The notes under the pieces are model-generated. The model had not been told where the DNA came from. It did not search any database and saw only the letters and a program-made list of their open reading frames with translations. The position numbers and the translations under genes are program-made. Shown piece by piece: positions 1-7,000 of a stretch of 64,000 nt of DNA. Source of the stretch: Xanthomonas sp. Leaf148 (GTDB taxonomy: Bacteria > Pseudomonadota > Gammaproteobacteria > Xanthomonadales > Xanthomonadaceae). Numbering within the stretch: position 1 is the first letter of the stretch; each line of letters starts with the position of its first letter. Location of the stretch: positions 867,115 through 931,114 of the forward strand of contig NZ_LMOP01000001.1 of NCBI RefSeq assembly GCF_001423585.1. Reading direction: 5' to 3'.

Positions 1-657
1 CAACCGATCCCCGCTGCTCAACACGGCCTCGTTTCGGCCCGGCTCAAAGGCGCCGAAGTCGGCCAGTTCCTCGGGGTGTTGACGCATCCAGCGCTTGAGG
101 GCTTGGTGTTCGGCGCTCTCGGGTGCTCCGCCGGCTTGAACCTTGGGCAACGGGAGCACGTCGCCCTTGTCGGCCTCCAGTTCTCCGGACGCGGGTTCCA
201 AACGGGCCACTCCAAGCGCCGCGGCGATCTGGTCCCACTTGTCGAAGTGGTAGACCGCGTTCATGGCAGCGTCGAGGTAGGCCTCGCGATTGGCGGCCAT
301 GCCGGCGCCGTTATCCTCAAACCAGTAGCTCGCGATCTCTCCGGCACCAGTGCTCGCGTAGCCAGTGCTCTTGCTCACCACGATGGTGTTGATTGGCGGG
401 ATGCGTTCACCTCGCCACTCTGGAAGCTGCCCGAGTTGTTGAATAGCCAGTCCAACAGCCCCGATAGCTGGCCCGTAGATCGTCTTGCGGGCCTTGGGCT
501 CGTGCCCGAACTCGCGTTCCAGTTGCTTGGCCAGTTCCCCGTAAAAGATGGGCCGCCCCTCCTTCGCCCGGCGAATCAGGATTGGGAGGATGTCGGCGAC
601 GACCTGGATGCGCCAGGGGGTGTTGGCGAGGGGAAGCTGGGTCCAGTCGAATGCCAT
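1..657 (-). CDS. Hypothetical protein, cut by the left window edge (N-terminal 219 residues)
   Basis: The reading frame is open from an ATG at 657 to position 1, so the C-terminus lies outside the window. A good ribosome binding site (AAGGA) sits about 7 bases before the ATG. The visible protein starts MAFDWTQLPL, has a helical, basic N-terminal part, then a stretch with IPPINTIVVSKSTG and later FDKWDQI, and a charged linker leading into ALKRWMRQHPEELADFG. From memory, similar N-terminal domains occur in front of restriction-endonuclease-like or DUF3883-like domains, but the catalytic part cannot be seen, so that is only a guess. It lies 30 bases downstream of the zinc-ribbon gene and is probably co-transcribed with it and with the membrane protein gene before that. 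Confidence is high that it is coding and low on function. Confidence 0.75.
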   Translation of the reverse strand, partial: MAFDWTQLPLANTPWRIQVVADILPILIRRAKEGRPIFYGELAKQLEREFGHEPKARKTIYGPAIGAVGLAIQQLGQLPEWRGERIPPINTIVVSKSTGYASTGAGEIASYWFEDNGAGMAANREAYLDAAMNAVYHFDKWDQIAAALGVARLEPASGELEADKGDVLPLPKVQAGGAPESAEHQALKRWMRQHPEELADFGAFEPGRNEAVLSSGDRL

Positions 658-687
658 GAGTCCTTCCTTGGATACTCGCAAAGTCTC

Positions 688-831
688 TTACTTCAAGATC
701 GGCCGAGGAATGACTGAGAGCGACTTACACTGAGGACAAATCAATCCCAGATTGATGCGCCGGCTGAACTGGTGCTTGCATTTCTTGCATGCGAAGAAGT
801 ATGGCGGACCAGGAATTAGGCCGGTGCTCAC
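688..831 (-). CDS. 47-residue zinc-ribbon protein
   Basis: This very short gene starts with GTG at 831, overlapping the stop of the preceding gene by four bases (GTGA), and ends at TAA 688-690. The translation has two knuckles, CKKC and CPQC, fourteen residues apart, which is a minimal zinc ribbon (four cysteines) like rubredoxin-type or DksA-like fingers. It is rich in lysine and arginine (KHQFSRR), so nucleic-acid or protein binding is plausible but inferred. The start-stop overlap with the membrane protein gene upstream and the 30-base gap to the next gene suggest one translationally coupled unit. No function is known to me. Confidence 0.7.
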   Translation of the reverse strand: MSTGLIPGPPYFFACKKCKHQFSRRINLGLICPQCKSLSVIPRPILK

Positions 832-1187
832 TTGCCGGCCTTGCGCCTAAAACGTGCGTGATTAGGCCCAACGTCGATCTCGTCATAGTCCTTCGAGAGC
901 GCAACGAGCAGGCCTATGCCAATGCTTGCAGCAAGGATGATTGCGGCCACTTCCATCCCAGTAACTGCCGCCAACCCACCCAGACCAACCGCGCCACTTA
1001 ACCCGCCGGTAAAAGGAGCCAAGCCAACCGCCGCAACAACAGCAGCTAGACCAATCTTTCCAATCTTGGTGATCTTCTTCGTCTTCTTGAGATCCTCAGC
1101 GAGCTTTCCCACCACCAAGATTTCACTGGCCTTAGCGTTCTTGGCTGCTTCCAACTCATCCCGCGTTGAAACGGTCACACTTCCCAT
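828..1187 (-). CDS. Small glycine-rich membrane protein
   Basis: 119 residues from ATG 1187, which has AGGGG about 6 bases upstream; an in-frame upstream ATG at 1220 is less well placed. The N-terminal third is charged and helical (TRDELEAAKNAKASEI, then KKTKKITKIGK). Two hydrophobic segments rich in Gly, Ala and Ile follow (about residues 48-75 and 80-100), and the tail is polar and basic. This is the layout of a small double-spanning inner-membrane protein. It is the first gene of the unit that continues with the zinc ribbon and the partial gene at the window edge. I do not recognise a named family. The regular charged helix followed by glycine-rich hydrophobic hairpins also resembles pore-type peptides, but that is speculation. 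Confidence 0.65.
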   Translation of the reverse strand: MGSVTVSTRDELEAAKNAKASEILVVGKLAEDLKKTKKITKIGKIGLAAVVAAVGLAPFTGGLSGAVGLGGLAAVTGMEVAAIILAASIGIGLLVALSKDYDEIDVGPNHARFRRKAGK

Positions 1188-1310
1188 GTCATCCCCTGAT
1201 TGATGGCCATCTACGACCACCGTGGTCGTAATTTAGTTGTTGGCCACGGTCCTTGCCAGCAGTAGAACCTGGTGCGAACCATGGCTGCACCAGTAGACGG
1301 TAACGGCCTC

Positions 1311-1755
1311 CTATCTCCCAGCTTGAGACCGTAACTTCCCGCATTGAATGCTGCCAACTTCGTCCACACCCGGCAGGGGCGAGGGCAACACCGCTCGGCA
1401 CACCCCAGCCACATCAACGGCCATCCCCGGCTCGGGGTGTTCGAAGTAAAGCGCGCCGTCGTAGCCCACCATCGCTTGCTCGCTGTTCGTAGAGGCCATG
1501 ATGCCCGGCTCGATGGCTGAACCCGTCAGGGTGAACGCTCGCGCGTCTTGGGTCGGCACCGGGAAGGCCACGTGCACACCGCCTTGGCGCGCGGCCACGG
1601 ACTTCTTCTCCGTCTCGTCAATCTCAACGCCAACGGGCAGATCCTTGTCCTTGAGGTTCACGGTCCTGGGCATGAGCGCTGGCAGTTTCAGCAACCGCGA
1701 CCAGGGCCAGAGCCAGAGCCAGAGCGAGGGAAGCAAAAAGGGTTTTGGTGCGCAT
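1311..1755 (-). pseudogene. Exported protein gene broken by a one-base frameshift
   Basis: A strong GGAGG lies 9 bases before an ATG at 1755. The frame from this ATG encodes a classic signal peptide (MRTKTLFASL, then repeated Ala-Leu, then VAVAETASAHAQ) but hits a stop after about 15 more codons. The adjacent frame, without a start of its own, continues with TVNLKDKDLPVGVEID and runs to a stop at 1311. Removing one C of the CC at 1665-1666 joins the two as AHAQ-TVNLKDKDLP, with a normal signal peptidase site. The mature part would be about 120 residues with no family I recognise. Either the gene is inactivated or the base is a sequencing error. Confidence 0.65.
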
Positions 1756-2244
1756 GGGGTGAAAACCTCCGTTTGTTAGGTAATGGACTTGAAAAAGGGC
1801 CTATGTTTTCGGCCTTCGATCCAGTTCCAGCAAACGAAACCATTTGCATAAGGGGTCACATTTCAATAAAGCAAGCCCCGGGTTTCCCAGGGGTTTGGTC
1901 GTCGGCACTTGAATGGGGGTTGTTACTCCCCCGCCCCCCTTCCCGGCTCACGTGACCGAAGGTTTCGTGAGGGGTTCCGTTCTTATTCGTGCTATCCGTT
2001 GCTTGGGTGCTGGTGGTCTGGACGACATGGATAGATTGAACACTGCCGATCCGCTCCGCTATCGGACTCAAGCACGACAGAGGCTCGGATTTTTCCTAAC
2101 TTGCGGTCGGATTCGGCTTGCGCTACAAAGCACTTGCCTGCTCGGCTAAAGCCCAGGTGTTGTGCCCGCATAGCCACTAGGCTCCGGGTGCCCGAAGTTC
2201 TCTTCTAGAGGCACGGGAATCGTCCTTTGATTCCGGAGCCCTCT
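1756..2244. other. Intergenic region of about 490 bp
   Basis: No convincing gene on either strand: the open frames here have poor composition and no ribosome binding sites. It separates the leftward genes from the rightward HNH-helicase group and so should hold promoters for both, but I cannot assign clear -35/-10 boxes. A C-rich stretch occurs around 1920-1945. Confidence 0.4.
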
Positions 2245-2628
2245 ATGAGCAACAAACGCCTCAAATTTCTTCGCATCCGTGCCTTTCACGCCCAGTCGGG
2301 CTGCTGTTTCTATTGCGGCCTCTCAATGTGGCTCGCCTCGCCTCACGAGCTGGGCTTGCGCCCCCGTTCGGCACGTCCTTATCAATGCACGGCTGAGCAC
2401 TTGGTGGCACAACAGGACGGAGGGAAGGGCGTGGCGGGCAATGTCGTGGCCGCTTGCCACCTTTGCAACCAGCGCCGCCACAAGCGCCCCTCCCCAGCTC
2501 CCTCACCGGAGGTGTATCGCGTCCACGTCCAGAAACGGATGGCCAAGGGAAAGTGGCACTTGCCCCGCCCCCGATTGGCCGTCTCCGGCCATGCCCAAGC
2601 GATTACCATGGAACCGTCGGTGAGGTGA
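2245..2628 (+). CDS. HNH endonuclease family protein
   Basis: 127 residues from ATG 2245 (MSNKRLKFLRIR); an upstream in-frame ATG at 2227 has no better support. The HNH/ββα-metal core is visible: a first zinc knuckle CCFYCG near residue 22, then CTAEHLVAQQDGG with the catalytic His around residue 53, an Asn in GNVVAACH, and the second knuckle CHLCNQRRHK. The family cuts DNA with a single metal ion. The C-terminal third is proline-rich and basic. It lies 42 bases before a HelD-like helicase gene on the same strand, so the two may act together. Such free-standing HNH proteins occur in homing, restriction and phage contexts, and the precise role here is unknown. Confidence 0.8.
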   Translation: MSNKRLKFLRIRAFHAQSGCCFYCGLSMWLASPHELGLRPRSARPYQCTAEHLVAQQDGGKGVAGNVVAACHLCNQRRHKRPSPAPSPEVYRVHVQKRMAKGKWHLPRPRLAVSGHAQAITMEPSVR

Positions 2629-2670
2629 CGTATCCCCGCCGGCATTTCCAGGGGACATGTGGGACAAGGA

Positions 2671-5583
2671 ATGGCAAAGGAATGGATCCCGTCGTGGGTG
2701 GGCCAGCACGTAACGGGAGCATCGGAGTGGCGCTTGCGCTTGGAGGGCCTGGAGCTCTCCTTGGCTTTGGAGGGCCGCACCCACCGGGTCAACGTCGAGG
2801 ACGAGGCCTCTTACCGCGTCAACGCCGGCACCTTCTGGAGCGACATCACGTTCTACCCGGGGCAGAACCGGGAAGTGAAGGCCGATGGGTTGCCCAACGC
2901 CCAAGGCGCTGCCTTGGTTCAGGCGTTGAGCGTTGCGTTGACGGAGAAGCGCCTGCGCGAGGACGTGGCCTTCCTCAAGGGCGAGCAACGCACGATCGAC
3001 ACGTGGCTGGACCATAAGGCAGAACAAGAACGGGCTTGTCTGGAACAACGTCGCTGGTTCACCCACGAGCAGCAAGCTGACGTCCTGGCGGCCCGCGCTA
3101 AAGTTGAGCCTGCCGCCCTTCGGGCCCATTTGAAGAAGCCAGGCGTGGCGGCCCGGCTGGGACCGGCGGCCCAGGCAATCGAGCGCTCGTTGGCTGCGTG
3201 GGAAGACGACCACCGCCCAGCCTGGACCGCGTTCAACGCCTCCCATGTGGAACGCGAGTTGGTAGCCAGCAAGGACTTGCTGGACCGGGTGGAGAGCAAA
3301 CCGCTCACCCCGGAACAGGCACGGGCCGTGGTGTGCTTCGACAACCGCGTGCAGGTGGTGGCTTCGGCCGGCTCGGGAAAGACCTCCACGATGGTGGCCA
3401 AGGCGGCCTACGCCATCCACCGCGGATTCGTAGACCCCAAGCGAATCGTGCTGCTAGCGTTCAACAAGCAGGCCGCCGAAGAGCTCAAGGAACGCGCGGC
3501 CTTGGCGTTTGACCGCTTGGGCATGGCGGAGGTGACCGTGGAGGCTTCCACCTTCCACGCAATGGGCTTGCGCCTTATCGGCAAGGCCACAGGTGAAAAG
3601 CCCGACATTCCCGATTGGGCGACGGACGCGGCCGGTGGGGTGCGTAAGCTCACCGAGATCGTGGACCAGCTGAAAGACCGTTCGTCCGCGTTTCGCCGCC
3701 AGTGGGACCTGTTCCGCTTCGTCTTTGGCAAAGACCTCCCGGCGTTTGGTGCACCGGAGGCGGCGGAGGTGTGGGACGCCCAGGGCAAGGGCTCGCTGGT
3801 GACCAACCGCGGCGAGCAGGTAAAGAGCATGGAAGAGGTGATGATCGCCAACCTGCTCTTCTTGAACGGGGTCGATTACCGCTACGAGGCCCCCTACCCC
3901 CATCGCACCGCTGACGAAACGCACCGGCAATACAAGCCCGATTTCTACTATCCCGATCTGGACCTGTTCCACGAACACTTCGCGCTCGACGCCGACGGCG
4001 TGCCGCCAACGCACTTCGAAGGTTACTTGGAAGGGGTGATTTGGAAGCGACAGCTCCACGCGGACAAGGGCACCGCGCTGTTTGAGACCACCAGCCACGG
4101 GTTGCGCCACGGCAACGATCTGGACCACTTGGAGCGCGAACTGACCTCCCGTGGGTTAGTGCTCGATCCCAACCCGGACCGGGGTATCCCCCAGGAGGGC
4201 CAGAAGCCCATGGAATCGAGCGAGCTCATTGGGCTGGTTCGCACGTTCATGAGCCACGCCAAGAGCAACGGCTTGAGCGCTTTGGATCTGCAAGGGCGCT
4301 TGGACGCCATGCCCGCCGATACTTTCAAGCTGCGCCATCAGATGTTCTTGGACATCGCGGTTCCGGTGATGGCGGCGTGGGACCAAGCCTTGGCGGCCGA
4401 GGATGGGATCGACTTTGAGGACATGGTCAACCTCGCCGCCGGCCACCTGGAAAGCGGCCGCGTGGAATCGCCCTACGACCTGGTGATGGCCGACGAGTTC
4501 CAGGATGCGTCGCGCGCCCGGGCCCGATTGTGCCGCGCATTGGTTCAAGGCAAGGGCCGCTTCTTCTTCGCAGTGGGCGACGACTGGCAGTCGATCAACC
4601 GCTTTGCCGGCGCAGACGTGTCTGTGATGACCGGCTTTCGCCAGTGGTTTGGCCACGGCCAAGTGCTCAAGCTGGAGCAAACGTTCCGTTGCCCGCAGGC
4701 GCTGTGCGACGTCTCTAGCGCGTTTGTCTCCAAAAACCCTGGGCAGATCGCCAAGCGCGTGCATTCCGCCACCCCCGCCCAAGGCCCAGTGCTTCAGGCA
4801 TTCCAGGTGGACAGCAAAGACCGGTTAGCCGATGCAATCGACCGCTTTGTAGTGACACTGGCCGAGGGGGTCCGCGATGGCACGACCCCTCCGGGGCCCA
4901 GTGGCAAGGTGTCGGTTTACGTGTTGGGCCGCTACAACACCGACCGGCAGTATGTGCCCATAAGGCAGAACCGGTTTAACCGCTGGGTGGACGTCTCCTT
5001 CCTAACCATCCACCGCTCCAAGGGCAGCGAAGCGGACTACGTCATCCTTCCGGAAATGATCAGCGCCCCACGTCGGCGAAGCTTCCCCAACACCCGGGCC
5101 GATGATCCGGTGTTGGCTTTGGCGATGCCCGAGGGAGACACGTTCCCGCTGGGCGAAGAGCGCCGACTGTTCTACGTGGCCCTGACCCGCGCCCGGCGTT
5201 CCGTGGCCATGTTCACTATTCGGGGCCAATGCTCGACCTTCCTTCGTGAACTGGAAAATGACCGAGCGGTGGTCATTACAGACACCGACGGCCAGGCTAT
5301 CAAGCAAGCGTCCTGCCCAGCTTGCAAGCAAGGCGTTCTGGTGCTGCGCACGGGTCCGTATGGAGAGTTCCGCTCGTGCTCCAACTTCCCTGCGTGCAAC
5401 TACAAACCGAAAGCGCGCGGCGAGGAAGTGCCTTCTGTCGCTAAACAACACACCACCACGTCCATGCAGGCGCGGCCCCGTAGCGGCTCACGTCCAACAG
5501 CGTCAGCCGCACCCAATCTGGCAAACCCGCCACGCCTTTCTTCAACCCAGCACAACCCCAAAAGTCCCCGAGGTCGTCCTTGA
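2671..5583 (+). CDS. DNA helicase IV (HelD)-like UvrD/Rep superfamily 1 helicase with inserted domain and C-terminal zinc finger
   Basis: About 970 residues from ATG 2671; a GTG at 2659 is an alternative. The first 100 residues resemble the helicase IV N-terminal domain. Superfamily 1A motifs follow in order: Walker A ASAGSGKT near residue 232, Walker B MADEFQDAS near 607, VGDDWQSINRF, the TIHRSKG motif V, and YVALTRAR motif VI near 838. Between motifs Ia and II sits an extra domain of about 150 residues containing MIANLLFLNGVDYRYEAPY, KPDFYYPD and FHEHF, which resembles a PD-(D/E)XK nuclease fold; that assignment is inference. The C-terminus carries a topoisomerase-type zinc finger (CPACKQG and CSNFPAC) and a low-complexity tail. 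E. coli HelD has about 684 residues, so this protein is markedly longer. It overlaps the start of the next gene, indicating coupling. It could be a repair helicase or part of a defence cassette. Confidence 0.85.
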   Translation: MAKEWIPSWVGQHVTGASEWRLRLEGLELSLALEGRTHRVNVEDEASYRVNAGTFWSDITFYPGQNREVKADGLPNAQGAALVQALSVALTEKRLREDVAFLKGEQRTIDTWLDHKAEQERACLEQRRWFTHEQQADVLAARAKVEPAALRAHLKKPGVAARLGPAAQAIERSLAAWEDDHRPAWTAFNASHVERELVASKDLLDRVESKPLTPEQARAVVCFDNRVQVVASAGSGKTSTMVAKAAYAIHRGFVDPKRIVLLAFNKQAAEELKERAALAFDRLGMAEVTVEASTFHAMGLRLIGKATGEKPDIPDWATDAAGGVRKLTEIVDQLKDRSSAFRRQWDLFRFVFGKDLPAFGAPEAAEVWDAQGKGSLVTNRGEQVKSMEEVMIANLLFLNGVDYRYEAPYPHRTADETHRQYKPDFYYPDLDLFHEHFALDADGVPPTHFEGYLEGVIWKRQLHADKGTALFETTSHGLRHGNDLDHLERELTSRGLVLDPNPDRGIPQEGQKPMESSELIGLVRTFMSHAKSNGLSALDLQGRLDAMPADTFKLRHQMFLDIAVPVMAAWDQALAAEDGIDFEDMVNLAAGHLESGRVESPYDLVMADEFQDASRARARLCRALVQGKGRFFFAVGDDWQSINRFAGADVSVMTGFRQWFGHGQVLKLEQTFRCPQALCDVSSAFVSKNPGQIAKRVHSATPAQGPVLQAFQVDSKDRLADAIDRFVVTLAEGVRDGTTPPGPSGKVSVYVLGRYNTDRQYVPIRQNRFNRWVDVSFLTIHRSKGSEADYVILPEMISAPRRRSFPNTRADDPVLALAMPEGDTFPLGEERRLFYVALTRARRSVAMFTIRGQCSTFLRELENDRAVVITDTDGQAIKQASCPACKQGVLVLRTGPYGEFRSCSNFPACNYKPKARGEEVPSVAKQHTTTSMQARPRSGSRPTASAAPNLANPPRLSSTQHNPKSPRGRP

Positions 5584-6092
5584 ACAAAATGAACAATGCA
5601 ATGGAAGGGCCCTCGCAAAAAATTGACAGAGGGCACGCGCTGCAGTCGGCGACGATGGACCTATCACGGGAGCTCATGGTCGAGGAGACCGTCTTAGACG
5701 CGGCGCTCAAGTCCGCTCAGCAATCCGTGGAATTAGAGAAAAGTCTTGCGGCCAAGGGACCGAAGTATCGAGCACAGTATGAAAAATCGTATGCCCAGCT
5801 CCAGGCCATCCTTTCCGACCCATCAACATCGGACGGGACACCAATGGAGCGTCACCCGCTGCCGAACTTCGAGAGCATAGGCAGTCACGCTGATCCTGAT
5901 ATTCGACTGGCTATCGCGGCTAAGGTGAACGAACTGCGGAAAGAGCGCGACGCCTTTTTGTCGAAGGCCCATGCTCAGCTGGCAAGCGACCCACTGCTTC
6001 TGGCCTCCTTTGAAGACGCCCTTCGTAGACTGAATGGAGAGCACTACTGGGCGAGACTGGATCCCAACAGCACCTTGAAACGAAAGGCGTAG
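5580..6092 (+). CDS. Hypothetical coiled-coil protein
   Basis: 170 residues. The TTG at 5580 overlaps the helicase stop (TTGA) and has GAGGT 5 bases upstream; ATG 5589 is the alternative. The protein is polar and mostly helical, with long charged stretches such as AALKSAQQSVELEKSLAAKG and VNELRKERDAFLSKAHAQL, no signal peptide and no membrane segment. I do not recognise a family. Translational coupling to the helicase suggests a partner protein. Base composition is slightly lower in GC than the helicase gene. Confidence 0.6.
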   Translation: MNKMNNAMEGPSQKIDRGHALQSATMDLSRELMVEETVLDAALKSAQQSVELEKSLAAKGPKYRAQYEKSYAQLQAILSDPSTSDGTPMERHPLPNFESIGSHADPDIRLAIAAKVNELRKERDAFLSKAHAQLASDPLLLASFEDALRRLNGEHYWARLDPNSTLKRKA

Positions 6093-6179
6093 TCGATGCC
6101 CAACCATGCGCGAAGCGCGATGGAGATGAAGTAAAAGACTGGTGAAGCGACCAAGCCCCTCCACTGACTATTCAAGAGG

Positions 6180-6341
6180 GTGGACGCTGGCCTACCGCAA
6201 CGCACCCGCAAAGTGCTGGTCGAACAGGCCACGCACGGGCGCCAGGAGTTGCTACCGATCGGCGACCGAAGAGGGCAAGCAGTTCCGTTGGCTATGGATG
6301 AAACGGGCATCACCGCGCGACCGATGGTGTGCGTAGGTTGA
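6180..6341 (+). pseudogene. Short remnant of an unidentified gene
   Basis: An open frame of about 55 codons, ending at TGA 6339-6341, encodes an ordered-looking sequence (RKVLVEQATHGRQELLPIGD and AMDETGITARPM) with no proper ribosome binding site and a stop codon just upstream. It reads like the C-terminal end of a larger protein whose front has been lost. Its last 30 bases overlap the end of the convergent gene at 6310. Chance is not excluded. Confidence 0.3.
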
Positions 6342-6960
6342 TCGCTCTGTATTGCCTTTGGTCGCCGTAACGCGGCCCGTTCTTCTCAAGCGTGGCGCAA
6401 AGCCTTCCTTCCCCACAGGGAGCCACGTCCGCACGCGACACGCGATCCAGGTAATCGATGGACGCTCGAAGCTGTGCGAGTTCGGTTCGCTTTTCGTTGA
6501 TGATGCCCACCGAGTAGGCCACCGCCCCTAGGCCCAACACGCCGGCCACGAGCATCGTGGCGGATGCAATGCCCATGCGTCGCGTGATCCGTGTCTCCAA
6601 GGACTGCTGGGCCTGCGCATAACGTCGAGTGGCTTGCTGCAACGTCTCGTCCGCATGGGCCATTTCTTTGTTGAACCGCTTGGCGGCCGGTTCCAGCGTC
6701 TGCGTCAACGCCTGATTGGTCAGCTGCGTCAGCCTCGGCAGTGCACTCTCGAGCACCCGATTGACCTTGGCATCGGCGCTGCTGGCCGCGTGCTGGAGCA
6801 CCTGGAGTTGCTCGGCGACCACCTCGCGCAGCCGTTGTTCGCGCTGCTGCATGGATGCCACCAGCGTCGTCAGCACTTTGACCGCTTCTTGCAACGAGGT
6901 GTTCGATGCATTCAACGTGTCCATCATTTCCGCCATTGCGGCGGAGTCTTGCCTGTCCAT
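6310..6960 (-). CDS. Coiled-coil protein with one membrane segment, possibly mobilization-related
   Basis: 216 residues from ATG 6960 (MDRQDSAAMAEMMDTLN), preceded by AGGAGA. Residues 1-135 form a long helical, heptad-rich region (VASMQQREQRLREVV, LESALPRLTQLTNQALTQTL, LQQATRRYAQAQQSLETRI). A hydrophobic segment (MLVAGVLGLGAVAYSVGII) follows, then a second short coil and a C-terminal domain with two cysteines (APCGEGRLCATL). This layout resembles MobB/MbeB-like or TraX-like proteins beside relaxase genes, which is a resemblance, not a proven match. It starts 40 bases after the large effector-like gene and probably forms one operon with it. Confidence 0.55.
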   Translation of the reverse strand: MDRQDSAAMAEMMDTLNASNTSLQEAVKVLTTLVASMQQREQRLREVVAEQLQVLQHAASSADAKVNRVLESALPRLTQLTNQALTQTLEPAAKRFNKEMAHADETLQQATRRYAQAQQSLETRITRRMGIASATMLVAGVLGLGAVAYSVGIINEKRTELAQLRASIDYLDRVSRADVAPCGEGRLCATLEKNGPRYGDQRQYRAINLRTPSVAR

Positions 6961-7000
6961 GAGGTCTCCTGAGCTCGGCTGGTCACGGAAGCGATTTTGA

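Noticed and set aside
76..717. 213-codon plus-strand frame at the left edge
   Set aside because: The opposite strand has a frame with a good ribosome binding site and ordered sequence covering the same bases.
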